DNA of 33,419 nucleotides from Cytophagales bacterium (GTDB lineage: Bacteria > Bacteroidota > Bacteroidia > Cytophagales > Cyclobacteriaceae). The notes under the pieces were generated by a model that saw only the letters and a program-made list of their open reading frames with translations, had not been told where the DNA came from and did no database searches. Positions 1 through 9,159 of this stretch are shown one piece after another (the first letter of the stretch is position 1; every line of letters begins with the position of its first letter). The stretch lies in NCBI GenBank assembly GCA_016124425.1, contig WGNT01000131.1, positions 1-33,419 on the forward strand, written 5' to 3'. The translations under genes were made by a program, and so were the position numbers.

Positions 1-1
1 C

Positions 2-196
2 AACTGGCTGTCGGATCAGGTTTATCTTTCGCGGCAGAAGGACTATAAGAACCCATTCCGGAACATGGTTTACGAAAATGAAGACGAGCGCGACCAAATT
101 TTAGGTGGATTGGAGGCCAATTCCTTTATTCAGGAGGAGAAAATTGCCTGCAGGGATTTTGTAGCGAAAATAAAAAAACTAAAGGTTTATGATTAA
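2..196 (+). CDS. C-terminal end of an unidentified protein (5' truncated)
   Basis: The second forward frame is open from the left edge to a TAA at 194-196 and gives 64 residues. They are rich in charged residues (NWLSDQVYLSRQKDYKNPF near the start, DFVAKIKKLKVYD at the end) and have a normal coding composition. No membrane segment or known motif is visible. I do not recognise the family. Because the start lies outside the window, the length and function cannot be judged. The next 300 bases show no co-oriented gene, so it is probably the last gene of its unit. Confidence 0.6.
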   Translation, partial: NWLSDQVYLSRQKDYKNPFRNMVYENEDERDQILGGLEANSFIQEEKIACRDFVAKIKKLKVYD

Positions 197-507
197 AATT
201 CCGACAATACGTTTCTTCAAAAGAACACCTATATCGTGACCATCAAGATCAGCTGCCCTCCGATAGACCAGGTGCACCTTCATCCATACCCAGCGTCAAC
301 TACTCAAGCCGTGAGTATGCCAGTTTCCTCCCCCGTTTATCCTATAGGTAGGGGAATAGTGCCGGAGAGCAGGGTCTTCCATTTTTCCGAGTTCACATTC
401 TTTAAGTTCAGCTTTGCTGCGTATGATGGCAATGTGCTATCGCCCACGCGGAATTTACAATCTGTCACATGTTGGATATTTGCGATAAAGCTTAAGAAGC
501 ATTCCTT
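197..507. other. Gene-poor stretch, possibly decayed coding sequence
   Basis: A forward frame at 236-559 stays open for 107 codons, but its product is Pro/Ser/Phe-rich without a recognisable domain. The reverse strand contains a roughly 47-codon stop-free stretch (about 339-480) that reads like ordinary protein, with LPSYAAKLNLKNVNSEKWK, but has no convincing start. This may be a broken reverse-strand gene. I see no RNA gene or repeat here. Confidence 0.3.
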
Positions 508-621
508 TTACTTCTTGGAAGATCTGTCTTTCCCACTTCTTTTTTTCCAGGCGAAATAGCCCAGCCAAATAAATCCCCCTAAAAGCAATAAAACAAACAG
601 GATTACCAATTCTATTCCCAT
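508..621 (-). CDS. Small single-pass membrane protein, 37 aa
   Basis: A short reverse-strand frame starts at ATG 621-619 and ends at TAA 510-508. The product has one strongly hydrophobic helix, roughly residues 4-24 (ELVILFVLLLLGGFIWLGYF). It is followed by a very basic tail (KKRSGKDRSSKK), the arrangement expected for a one-pass inner-membrane miniprotein with its C-terminus in the cytoplasm. No Shine-Dalgarno site is visible, which is normal for Bacteroidota. It has no obvious partner gene; the nearest downstream sequence is poorly coding. It could be real or a chance frame, but the clean helix-plus-basic-tail layout favours a gene. Function unknown. Confidence 0.4.
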   Translation of the reverse strand: MGIELVILFVLLLLGGFIWLGYFAWKKRSGKDRSSKK

Positions 622-1052
622 AATGAATGCGTTTATATTTTATCCTTAAACATACAGCAGTAGACGCTCTTGTGTGTAATCACTGACGTCTGGAGCTACC
701 CATGTACCTTTTGATGGAACCAAAACCATACCAATCGCTCCATGGATAAAGCAAGGAGATTAAAAACATATTCCGCCACAAAAGAGCCCATTTATTCGAA
801 AGCGCAAATCCAGAACTTTTGTTTTGCTGTTACTTTTTAGAACCATTGTGTTCGATTAATTCCCGCATAGAAACAAATATCGTTAATGGAGCGATGCCTA
901 TACTGCTCAGAAGCAGTCTGAAAAACCATCATCTAATTCCGGGCAATGGCTATCCATAAAACGATCTTCTCGTCTAAAAATCTCTCCAATGAATTAACCC
1001 TTACGCATGTTACCTACTGTAAAAAAATGGTTTAATGTGCTTTTATGAAAAA
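622..1052. other. Intergenic stretch without a supported gene
   Basis: No frame of convincing composition occurs on either strand. The only structure noticed is a short hairpin at 902-917 (ACTGCT, loop CAGA, AGCAGT). It lies about 135 bp past the stop of the downstream histidine kinase gene and has no T-run, so it is at best a weak terminator. Confidence 0.35.
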
Positions 1053-3104
1053 TTATTCGAGTGGTAACTCAACAAAAAAAGTCGTTCCTTCTCCCTCCTT
1101 ACTTACAAACCAGATTTTCCCACCATGTGCTAAAACAATTTGTTTGGAGATCGCAAGCCCCATTCCGTAGGGAGTTTCTCCAGCGGTTCCCACACGCTTG
1201 CTGTTGGTGAATAATTCGAATACCGAATCTTTAATGGTATCGGGAATGCCAATCCCGAGATCTTGAACGGATATCAGGGCTTTATCCTGACTGCTTGTCA
1301 ATCGGATGGTGACGTTCGATCCAGGTTCACTAAACTTGATGGCATTAGCAATAAGATTACTCATCACCCGCCACATTTTTTCCCTGCTTACATGTGCCGT
1401 GACGGGTATCGTTTCAATAATAATTTTTTGCTTTTTTTCCACTGCCCGGTAGCGAAGCAGGTCTACACAATAGCTTATCATGCGTTCCAAATCCACCATT
1501 TCCTTTTTGAGCCCTTCAGAACCTTTATTTACCTGCATCATTTCAGATACAAGATTGAGTGAATTTGTTCCTGAGATTTTAATGTGCTCCAGAAGCGTCC
1601 GGTCTTCCTCTGTACCGTATTCACTTTCAAGTAATACGTCTGCAATCATTGTCATACTCGAAATGGGGCTTCTTAAATCATGGGCGACGATGTGCATCAT
1701 TTTTGAATTTTCCGCCTGACTTTGTTCCAAAGCACCTAAGGCATCCTGCAATTCGATGTTTTGAATACTAATCTGCTTATTTACCAGCCGGTACTTCTTT
1801 AGGTGATACCAAACGGCAATAAGAAATCCGATTGCAATCAGCGAGATGATTCCTGACCCGACAAGGTATATCTTTTTAAGGTCATTTTCCCTAGTGATAT
1901 TGGCGAGCTGAAGCTGCTGTTCCGTATTTCGAAAAGACTCTTCCATGTCCAAATACCTTGACTCGATTGCCTTAGCTTCGGACGCGTTGTACAACTCCAT
2001 ATAAGCTAAAATATCGGTATAGGCCGCTTCAATGTTGTTAATCTTATCATGGTATTTCCAGCGTAAGCGATACAACCGCCCCAAGATGTTTTCATATCTG
2101 GCGTTTTTGATCTCTATCGATTTAATTGATGCTTCCAAGTCTTCGATGACTTCCCATGCCTCGTTTTCACGATCCATGGCTAAGTATAGGTTGCCCAACT
2201 TTACTTTAGCCGTACGGGCATCGGGGATATCATAACCGGGACGGTCATTTATGGCAATACTTTCCAACAAAGCTACTTCAGCCTTTTCGAATGACTCCAT
2301 TTCAGAAAGGACACCTCCGAGATTGCCCAAAATCACGCCTCGCGCTACTTCCACAAAATTAGCCTCCGCAGGCGACGTACTGGAGGGGTACAAATCTGCC
2401 TTGGATGCAATAAAATCTAGCGCCCTTGTATAATAACTTATAGCACTATCCAATTCATGCACTTTTTCAAAAGCCAATGCTATAGTATTTAAATACATCT
2501 GTGGATCTTTGATCGATAGTACAAAATCAGATCCCTCGGGACACTGCGCCACCTCCTCCAATGCTTTTTTCACAATTAGAATCGCCTCTTGGTATTCCCG
2601 TTGGTTGTATTTGAACAACCCGAGCTGATAGGTTAAATCTGCTGTCTGACAGGGACAAAGGTGTTCTCTCGCAAATTCGACACCTTCGTAGTAACTTTTA
2701 AATGCTTCCGAAAACCTTTTATTTGCTTTCATTACATCTCCTTTTATAAAGAAAGTTTTTGCATACTCCGTCTTATAAATGTGCTCGAAATCTTTTATGG
2801 CTATGCCCATACTGTCTTTATATAGATCTGCCATCTCTACATTAGAAACATAATTGAGGTAATACCTGGTCAAATGGTAATACCTATTCCATTGTTCCGA
2901 AGGAAGAACGTCATCCATTTCGGCATAGGCCGAATCCAAGTAATCAAGTGACCTTGCATATTGCCCTGAGTTCAAAAGCCTGTTTACCTGTTCATATAAT
3001 AAGTAGGTTTCCGGTCTCATTTCCCGATATTCTGCCTCATCGGCATCACAGGACCAATAAAAAAGTACTACAAAAAAAATCGGTAAAAAACGTACAGCTA
3101 GCAT
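1053..3104 (-). CDS. TPR-containing sensor histidine kinase
   Basis: The 683-residue protein begins with a lipoprotein-like signal (hydrophobic stretch ending FYWSC, Cys19). A long helical TPR-type sensor region covers about 30-390. One transmembrane helix at about 412-432 is followed by a coiled-coil linker (about 440-468). The kinase core is complete: H-box HDLRSP with phospho-acceptor His475, N-box with Asn583 and Asn587, G1 box DLGIG at 615-619, and a G2-like YGMGLAI near 646. There is no receiver domain, so it should phosphorylate a separate response regulator, not seen in this window. This TPR-TM-HisKA-HATPase layout is common in Bacteroidota, where the periplasmic TPR part is thought to sense an envelope signal. 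The gene appears monocistronic. Its ligand and partner cannot be read from sequence. Confidence 0.9.
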   Translation of the reverse strand: MLAVRFLPIFFVVLFYWSCDADEAEYREMRPETYLLYEQVNRLLNSGQYARSLDYLDSAYAEMDDVLPSEQWNRYYHLTRYYLNYVSNVEMADLYKDSMGIAIKDFEHIYKTEYAKTFFIKGDVMKANKRFSEAFKSYYEGVEFAREHLCPCQTADLTYQLGLFKYNQREYQEAILIVKKALEEVAQCPEGSDFVLSIKDPQMYLNTIALAFEKVHELDSAISYYTRALDFIASKADLYPSSTSPAEANFVEVARGVILGNLGGVLSEMESFEKAEVALLESIAINDRPGYDIPDARTAKVKLGNLYLAMDRENEAWEVIEDLEASIKSIEIKNARYENILGRLYRLRWKYHDKINNIEAAYTDILAYMELYNASEAKAIESRYLDMEESFRNTEQQLQLANITRENDLKKIYLVGSGIISLIAIGFLIAVWYHLKKYRLVNKQISIQNIELQDALGALEQSQAENSKMMHIVAHDLRSPISSMTMIADVLLESEYGTEEDRTLLEHIKISGTNSLNLVSEMMQVNKGSEGLKKEMVDLERMISYCVDLLRYRAVEKKQKIIIETIPVTAHVSREKMWRVMSNLIANAIKFSEPGSNVTIRLTSSQDKALISVQDLGIGIPDTIKDSVFELFTNSKRVGTAGETPYGMGLAISKQIVLAHGGKIWFVSKEGEGTTFFVELPLE

Positions 3105-3211
3105 TGAATTAACAGCCCAAAATTTTATTTACAAACTTCTAATGCTAAATTAACAATAAAATGAAATAAAGAAGCAATCCATGAGTAAATAAATATTTTT
3201 ATGTTAAAATC

Positions 3212-3244
3212 AATAGGCAGCGCTATTTTCACGCACTGCCTATT
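3212..3244 (-). terminator. Hairpin between oxidoreductase and kinase genes
   Basis: A perfect 9-bp inverted repeat (AATAGGCAG at 3212-3220, CTGCCTATT at 3236-3244) lies 43 bp past the stop of the Gfo/Idh gene. Read on the minus strand it is followed by a short T-rich tail (GATTTTAAC). This suits a terminator for that gene, although the U-tract is weak. It lies upstream of the kinase gene, so it would also insulate that promoter. Confidence 0.5.
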
Positions 3245-3286
3245 TTGTATTCATAGCAAAAAGCTATTAGCTTTGAAATACCTATA

Positions 3287-4666
3287 TCACCCCTTGTAGC
3301 CTTTTACTTTCCAGCCTTTTCTGTAGGTTCTAGAAAGATGCTTTTCCGCAGCTGGGAAATTGGCTATTTTCATCGTCTTTGCGTCCCACTGTAGTGTTTT
3401 TCCCGGCTCCTTTAACGCCACAGTTCCCAGAATAATCGCCTCAGTCATTGGGCCTGATTGGGCAAAATAACTTTCCGTTTTGGTCTTCCCCAAGCAGGCA
3501 TCTATGAAGTGATGATAATGGTCTCTATCTTCTAACTTGGGCGCACGAACTTGCCGGAACTTGTCTGCTGGCAATAAGACTGGCATTTTTGTGTGGGGAA
3601 TCAACAAAGCACCATTCGTTCCGATAAGCATCGCCGATTCCGCGGGATAATCTTCTACCGAAAACAATTTTCTAATCTCCTCAGGGGGATAAAACTCCCC
3701 GTCAAACCACTCCACCTGAAGCTTGTCTTCGGCAGTCATCTCATTCCCGGGAAACATCCACGTAATGTGATTGGACTGCGGCCAAGTATCTCCCATCCGT
3801 TCAGGGGATGCCTGCCAAGATTCCTGCACCCTTGCACTTACTGAAACAGGGTCTTTGAGGCCCATACCTTTCCACACGGCGTCAAAAATATGGCAGCCTA
3901 TATCACCTGACCATCCAGTGCCGAAATCCTGCCATGCCCTCCATTTGGATGGATGATAGATCGTAGGTGCATACTCCCGCATGGGTGCTGTGCCTACCCA
4001 TAAATCCCAATCAAGCGTAGCCGGTGGGGTTTCTCCATTTGCTGGTCGAGGACCTTTAAAACGATACGCTTCCGTAGCACCCGGACGGTTGGAACACAAG
4101 TAGACATGCTTGATCTTTCCGATATGGCCTTCTTTGATCCACTGAACCGCGGTTCTATCTCCCAATCCGGAAGCGTGTTGTGTTCCTAATTGGCTGACTA
4201 TTCCAGCATTGTTGGCGGCAATCGTCAATGCCCTTACCTCAGCCACGTCATGGCACATCGGCTTTTGGCAGTACACGTGCTTTCCTAATTTTATGGATTC
4301 GAAAGCAATCGCGAAATGGTTGTGGTCCGGCACACTCACATTGATGGAATCAAAATTCCCTGCTTCCTTTTTCAAAAGCTCCCTCCAGTCCGTGTAGGTC
4401 TTGGCATTGGGTAACGCTTCCGCTGCACGCTTTAAATGATTTGCGTCGACATCACAAATCGCTACGATTTCAGCATCGGGATGCGCCATAAATCGGTTCA
4501 AATCATGCCAGCCCATGCCTCCTACTCCGACGGCTACGTGCCGTACCTTGTTTCGTAGGTTGGAAGCTAGCGCGGGTTGGGAAAAAATCAACGGCGGTGT
4601 TAATGCGGCTAAAGCAGCCTTCTGGAGAAATCTCCTTCTGGAAATATCAGCATTGTCTTCTTTCAT
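3287..4666 (-). CDS. Tat-exported Gfo/Idh/MocA family oxidoreductase
   Basis: The 459-residue product starts with a twin-arginine signal (SRRRFLQKAALAAL at 9-22) and so should be folded in the cytoplasm, probably with bound nucleotide, before export. The N-terminal Rossmann domain shows GVGGMG at 47-52 and an acidic residue after strand 2 (CDVD, Asp72). The family Lys lies in a QKP motif (Lys135), which replaces the usual EKP. Asp255 and His259 in GDIGCHIFD match the usual substrate-side motif. Such exported members are abundant in Bacteroidota and Planctomycetota and usually act on sugars or sugar derivatives; the substrate here is unknown. It is divergent from the BASS transporter gene (268 bp between), so the two may share control. 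Confidence 0.9.
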   Translation of the reverse strand: MKEDNADISRRRFLQKAALAALTPPLIFSQPALASNLRNKVRHVAVGVGGMGWHDLNRFMAHPDAEIVAICDVDANHLKRAAEALPNAKTYTDWRELLKKEAGNFDSINVSVPDHNHFAIAFESIKLGKHVYCQKPMCHDVAEVRALTIAANNAGIVSQLGTQHASGLGDRTAVQWIKEGHIGKIKHVYLCSNRPGATEAYRFKGPRPANGETPPATLDWDLWVGTAPMREYAPTIYHPSKWRAWQDFGTGWSGDIGCHIFDAVWKGMGLKDPVSVSARVQESWQASPERMGDTWPQSNHITWMFPGNEMTAEDKLQVEWFDGEFYPPEEIRKLFSVEDYPAESAMLIGTNGALLIPHTKMPVLLPADKFRQVRAPKLEDRDHYHHFIDACLGKTKTESYFAQSGPMTEAIILGTVALKEPGKTLQWDAKTMKIANFPAAEKHLSRTYRKGWKVKGYKG

Positions 4667-4786
4667 AATGAATTATTCGGGTTAATTGTCAAACCATGTT
4701 GAAAGATAAAAAGAAAATTGCCGAAGATTAGAAAACGGCAGCAGTTATATTTTGGATTTCCACAAATGGTAGGCCCACTAAAGCCA

Positions 4787-4815
4787 TTGCGTTGGTAGCT
4801 AACCGACTTTATTTG
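4787..4815 (+). promoter_or_regulatory. Weak candidate promoter for the BASS transporter
   Basis: TTG at 4787-4789 and TTTATTTG at 4808-4815 are 18 bp apart. They resemble the Bacteroidota -33/-7 pattern (TTTG and TAnnTTTG) with one mismatch in the -7 box. The start codon is 119 bp downstream. The 4667-4934 interval holds no gene. Confidence 0.25.
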
Positions 4816-4934
4816 CGCCTCGCATCAAAGGCCTGAGGTCTACCCGTAGCCCTGTTTACTAGGAACCAATGCACCGTTAGCGAATTGCAGATCAAACCCT
4901 TGCGGAAGCGAAGATAATTCAATAGCTTTCCAAG

Positions 4935-6053
4935 ATGTGGAAAAAATGGAAATTGCCGGTACTGATCGGATACTTTTCGGGAGTAATGTGGATATTAGCG
5001 CTGGGGGGTGTGCTTATAAACCACTATTCAATCGCAAAATTGGCTGCCTTTTGGGGAATAATGAGCGGTTTGATCTTGATTCATATGTCCTCTAGTCTCA
5101 AAGGGTTTTCATTTACAGCCTGGGTATTGGCTGCTGTGGGTTTGGCTTTGATGTATCCCGATCAGATAACTACAATACTGGGATTTTCTACAGAGGAGTG
5201 GATCGTTCCCCTGATACAACTAATTATGTTTGGGATGGGAACAACAATGGGCATAAAAGATTTTTATGGCATTGTGCGGATGCCACGGGGAGTTCTAATT
5301 GGATTAGGGTGCCAGTTTACGATAATGCCGGTATTGGCTGTACTTCTTGCCTACACCTTTGGCTTTCCGGCAGAGATTGCAGCAGGTGTCATCCTTATTG
5401 GATCCTCGCCTAGTGGCGTTTCTTCAAACATTATTACCTACTTGGCTAAAGGTAACCTACCTCTGTCCATCACGCTGACTTCATGCACCACTTTGTTGGC
5501 GCCGCTTATTACGCCACTGTTGATGAAATACCTTGCCGGACAATACATTTCGCTAGATTACCTAGGCATGATGTATGGCATTATCAAGATGCTTTTTATA
5601 CCGGTAATTTTAGGAATTATCGCCAACCGTATCTTACGGTCGAGATCAACGTTGATTCAGCGGATAATGCCTGCCGTTGCCATGGGCGCAAATGTATTGA
5701 TCATAGCGATCATCATAGCCGTAGGGAGGGACAGTCTCCTGATGCTAGGCTTCGCCTTGTTGATTGGTGCCATCATTCATAATGCCTTAGGATTTCTTAT
5801 GGGCTATTGGAGCTGTAGGGTTTTTGGAATGAATCAGGTTGATTGCCGCACCATTGCTATTGAAGTAGGCATGCAAAATGGCGGCATGGCCGCTGGTATC
5901 GCCTCAGATATGGGTAAAGCGGCTACGATGGGTCTTTTTCCGGCCATATTTGGAACCTGGATGGATATTTCAGGCTCCTTTTTGGCAAATCTTTGGAGAA
6001 AATCATTTCCGGAAGGCCTTGATGAAAGGGAAGACCTTACGAAACTGATTTGA
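4935..6053 (+). CDS. BASS-family (bile acid:Na+ symporter type) transporter
   Basis: The 372-residue, very hydrophobic protein has about 11 membrane segments. It carries the two crossover motifs of the bile acid:sodium symporter family: GSSPSGVSSNI at 156-166, and E310 with GMQNGG at 312-317. In structurally known members the corresponding Glu, Gln and Asn bind sodium. The usual family core is about 300-330 residues; here roughly 85 N-terminal residues, with two or three extra hydrophobic segments, precede it. Bacterial BASS proteins take up organic anions such as pantoate or keto acids; the substrate cannot be told from sequence. The gene ends 2 bp before the convergent M81 gene and faces away from the oxidoreductase gene. 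Confidence 0.88.
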   Translation: MWKKWKLPVLIGYFSGVMWILALGGVLINHYSIAKLAAFWGIMSGLILIHMSSSLKGFSFTAWVLAAVGLALMYPDQITTILGFSTEEWIVPLIQLIMFGMGTTMGIKDFYGIVRMPRGVLIGLGCQFTIMPVLAVLLAYTFGFPAEIAAGVILIGSSPSGVSSNIITYLAKGNLPLSITLTSCTTLLAPLITPLLMKYLAGQYISLDYLGMMYGIIKMLFIPVILGIIANRILRSRSTLIQRIMPAVAMGANVLIIAIIIAVGRDSLLMLGFALLIGAIIHNALGFLMGYWSCRVFGMNQVDCRTIAIEVGMQNGGMAAGIASDMGKAATMGLFPAIFGTWMDISGSFLANLWRKSFPEGLDEREDLTKLI

Positions 6054-6055
6054 AG

Positions 6056-7633
6056 CTATTTACCCATACCAAATAATCCCGCTCGGACGTGCTTAAAGTC
6101 AAAATAGATGGGATTCACGGCTGTAGCGCCTGGACTGTCTACCGAGATCATTACGGAGGCAATCGGCTCATATGCCGCCTTGGGTGCTATAGCTCCTTTC
6201 ACCACAATGATCTTTTGCCGCTCCACGTAGACACCGTTGGATATGAGTTGATGGGCACTGTTTGGGCTGGAGGGACGAGTAGTAAGCAAAACCAAGTTCG
6301 GTTCATCCAGGGTTGATCCGTCAAGTTGGATCACCGCCGTCTTACCCATATTCCAGTATCTACCGCCTCCATGCCGAACTTCGGTTTCTAGGTAGTTTCC
6401 TACATGAAGAGACCTGACATGCCCCTTTATAGATACGGGATTGCCATGTTGGCGATCCATCTTTCCTCCTACAGCAAAAGAAAACTCATTGCCAACACCC
6501 GCTTCTTCTGCGAGCTCGAATCCTTTCTCGTCATAGATGACCACCACAAAGCCCTCTGCACCCTGATTAATTAACTCTTCCAAAAGAAACGTACTGTCTC
6601 CCGTTGAGCCACCGCCTATATTATCCCCCTGATCAATCAAAACTACGGGCCTCCCCTGATGCTCCATTGCCAATTTAACTGCCTGAGCCGGATTGGGTAA
6701 ACTCAACCGTGTTTTTTCCCGGGAGTCCCAGAGCATATCCGAAAGCCTATTTGCCTCCTTTTCAGCTAATGAGAGGTTATTATTTGTAACTACAATCAAC
6801 GCCGGACCCATCCAAGGGACATCCGCATATTGGTAGCCACCGACAACACTCACCGCTAATATATCCGATTGACGTTCAAGCTCCTTGCTCGCCGAGGTGA
6901 TGGGAAGTAGCGGTTCGGAAAAGGTATGCTGAAAAACAATGTTATACACCATTGCAGGCTTCACCAGGAATTGAGTAGGCTTAACTTCTCCCCGTACGAT
7001 CTTAGCCATGATATTAACCGCCTGTACCCCCCTTTCAAAGGTATCTACATGGGGATTTTCTTTGTATACAATGACAACATCGGACAGCTCCACCAAATCA
7101 GGAGTGATATTCGCATGAAAATCCAAATTAACTACAATTGGCATACCTTTGCCAAAAGCCTGCCGCACCCTTCTTACTATTTCCTCATCTCCGCTAAAAT
7201 AGGAGTCTACTACCATGGCCCCGTGCAGGTTCAGCAAAATCCCGTCAAGTTTTGGACCTGCCTTTAGCTGATCGATCATCGCCCCTACCAACTTATTGAA
7301 CGCATCGTCCGTAACAGGTCCATCGGGACGGGCACTTGCCAAAAGCGCTGGATATAACGTAATCCCTTCAGCTTTTGCGCCTGCTATATATCCTGAGCTT
7401 ACGGTTTTGGCGTTTTCCAAAGCGAAAAAATGGGCTTTTCGTTCAACCTCAGGCATCTCGAGATCCGCACCAAAAGCATCAAAGTCCGTCTTCTGCAAAC
7501 TGAATGAATTTGATTCATGCGATATTCCACCCACCCCTATTACGGGATTTTGTTGAGCTTGAATACGCTGCCCTGTAAGGAGTATGAAAATAACAAAAGC
7601 AAACACCGAAGAAATTGATGATTTATTGATCAT
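6056..7633 (-). CDS. M81 family metallopeptidase (MlrC-like), secreted
   Basis: The 525-residue protein has an N-terminal signal peptide (hydrophobic 8-20, likely cleavage after QAQ near 27). The MlrC fold follows. Motifs seen are HES at 39-41, LHGAM at 136-140, DFHANIT at 171-177, ENPHVDTFERG at 192-202, and the Gly-rich DQGDNIGGGSTGDST at 334-348. Asp171, His173 and His195 sit where the zinc ligands of MlrC lie. MlrC hydrolyses linearised microcystin, but the family is broad, and most members far from that cluster have unknown, probably small amide substrates. The export signal suggests a periplasmic enzyme. The gene converges on the BASS transporter and is divergent from the Tat protein at 7845, with a perfect inverted repeat just upstream of its start. 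Confidence 0.88.
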   Translation of the reverse strand: MINKSSISSVFAFVIFILLTGQRIQAQQNPVIGVGGISHESNSFSLQKTDFDAFGADLEMPEVERKAHFFALENAKTVSSGYIAGAKAEGITLYPALLASARPDGPVTDDAFNKLVGAMIDQLKAGPKLDGILLNLHGAMVVDSYFSGDEEIVRRVRQAFGKGMPIVVNLDFHANITPDLVELSDVVIVYKENPHVDTFERGVQAVNIMAKIVRGEVKPTQFLVKPAMVYNIVFQHTFSEPLLPITSASKELERQSDILAVSVVGGYQYADVPWMGPALIVVTNNNLSLAEKEANRLSDMLWDSREKTRLSLPNPAQAVKLAMEHQGRPVVLIDQGDNIGGGSTGDSTFLLEELINQGAEGFVVVIYDEKGFELAEEAGVGNEFSFAVGGKMDRQHGNPVSIKGHVRSLHVGNYLETEVRHGGGRYWNMGKTAVIQLDGSTLDEPNLVLLTTRPSSPNSAHQLISNGVYVERQKIIVVKGAIAPKAAYEPIASVMISVDSPGATAVNPIYFDFKHVRAGLFGMGK

Positions 7634-7653
7634 TGGAAAACAATCTTTAATGG

Positions 7654-7696
7654 AAAATAACTACTTTTAATAGACCATATTAAAAGTAGTTATTTT
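7654..7696. repeat. Perfect 19-bp inverted repeat in a divergent intergenic region
   Basis: AAAATAACTACTTTTAATA (7654-7672) is followed by the 5-base loop GACCA and then its exact reverse complement (7678-7696). The left arm ends 21 bp from the start codon of the M81 gene; the divergent Tat-protein gene starts 148 bp to the right. Both flanks are A/T-rich, so it resembles a bidirectional intrinsic terminator. Its position between two divergent starts fits an operator or a 5'-leader hairpin better. Confidence 0.85.
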
Positions 7697-7844
7697 TAGT
7701 AATTATACGTGTTTTTTAGAAGTTAATTTATTTATTAGTTATTCTTAATTTCATAAATTATCAGAAAAACAACAAATGAATGCTAAAGTGAATTACCTCT
7801 TCAATCCGACCATTTCTGCCAAAATCTATTAAAAATATATCCCT

Positions 7845-9134
7845 ATGAAAAGAAGAGAAATTTTGAAATATGTTAGTCTAGCCCCGGTAGCAGCGTCTTT
7901 AACCCCATTTCTTCCAGCAGACTCCTATGCAAAAACAGCTAGACAGCCATCTTCTTTTCCTAGAACTCCCAAAAGGATAGCTGCCATCTTAACGGAATAT
8001 CGACCCAATTCCCATGCGGATGTTATTGTCGGGAAGTACTTAGAAGGGTTCAATCAAGATCAAAACCCTCCCTATCCAACTTCCAAAATCGTGTCGATGT
8101 TTACGGAACAAGTTCCAGAAAATGACATGAGCAGAGCAATGGCTGCTAAATACAATGTTCCGATCTACCGAACGGTTGCGGAAGCACTTACCTTGGGAGG
8201 GGATGATTTGGAAGTTGACGGCATATTACTAATCGGTGAGCATGGTGATTATCCCATGAATGATAAAGCCCAAAAGCTCTATCCCCGCTTTGAAATGTTC
8301 CTTAAAATCACGGATGTATTTCGGGAAACAGGAAAATCAGTACCGGTTTTTAATGACAAACACTTATCCTGGAGTTGGAGACAGGCAAAGCGGATGGTCA
8401 GTCTATCAAAAGAACTGAACTTCCCCATGATCGCTGGGTCTTCCGTTCCGGTAGCCTGGCGTATTCCGGCAATAGATACGCCCTACGGTGTACGGCAAAC
8501 CCACGCGGTCGCTATTTCTTACAGTGGATTGGATATTTACGGTTTTCATTTGTTGGAATCTCTTCAATCGGTAGTAGAAAGGAGAAAAGGGGGAGAAACA
8601 GGGGTCCGTTCGGTTCAATGTCTGGAGAATGATGCCTGTTGGGATTATATGGCCAATAACGCGTGGGTATCACGTCTGTTTGATACGGCCATTGCAAACA
8701 GTCTAACAAAAAAACAAGGGGATATCAAATCGCTGGTACCTACACCCACGGTATTTGTGGTGGAGTACGCTGATGGCTTACTGGCAGCTTCCTTTCTTAT
8801 GACAGGATTGGTAGAGGATTTTACCGTTGCCGTTGATGTCGAAAATCAAGTTAAACCCTACGCTACTTTAATGCGCCTACAGCCAGGAAAACCACACCAC
8901 CATTTTGGTTGCCTCGTTAAGAATATCGAGAAACTGTTTGAAACCGGCGTATCTCCATATCCCGTAGAACGCTCTCTTTTGACAAGTGGCATGCTGGATT
9001 TTGCCCTAGAATCACGGTTTAGGGGATATATTAAGCTGGATACGCCGGAACTTGCAGCGGTCACCTACAAAACCCCCGAGCGCTCATCCTTTTGTACTAC
9101 CGGCTGGGATGAACAAGGAAAACGTTTGGATTAG
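7845..9134 (+). CDS. Tat-signal protein, possibly a divergent Gfo/Idh-like Rossmann protein
   Basis: The 429-residue product has a short twin-arginine signal (MKRREILKYVSLAP, Arg3-Arg4) with processing probably near residue 29. I do not recognise the family with certainty. The layout of the first half recalls Gfo/Idh proteins: a strand after KRIAAILTEY (43-52), an EVDGILLIGEHGDYP segment at 123-137 where those enzymes have the VDAVVIATP strand, then FNDKHLSWSWRQAKRMVSL (169-187) where the EKP helix sits. The classical GxGxxG and EKP motifs are missing, so NAD(P) use is doubtful. The C-terminal half carries HHH at 351-353. It is divergent from the M81 hydrolase and ends 25 bp from the convergent cytochrome gene. 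A metabolic link to the M81 enzyme is an inference from position only. Confidence 0.75.
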   Translation: MKRREILKYVSLAPVAASLTPFLPADSYAKTARQPSSFPRTPKRIAAILTEYRPNSHADVIVGKYLEGFNQDQNPPYPTSKIVSMFTEQVPENDMSRAMAAKYNVPIYRTVAEALTLGGDDLEVDGILLIGEHGDYPMNDKAQKLYPRFEMFLKITDVFRETGKSVPVFNDKHLSWSWRQAKRMVSLSKELNFPMIAGSSVPVAWRIPAIDTPYGVRQTHAVAISYSGLDIYGFHLLESLQSVVERRKGGETGVRSVQCLENDACWDYMANNAWVSRLFDTAIANSLTKKQGDIKSLVPTPTVFVVEYADGLLAASFLMTGLVEDFTVAVDVENQVKPYATLMRLQPGKPHHHFGCLVKNIEKLFETGVSPYPVERSLLTSGMLDFALESRFRGYIKLDTPELAAVTYKTPERSSFCTTGWDEQGKRLD

Positions 9135-9159
9135 TACTAGCGAGTATTGTGATCCCATC

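Noticed and set aside
236..559. 107-codon plus-strand frame
   Set aside because: No recognisable domain or signal, and it overlaps the better supported small membrane protein on the other strand.
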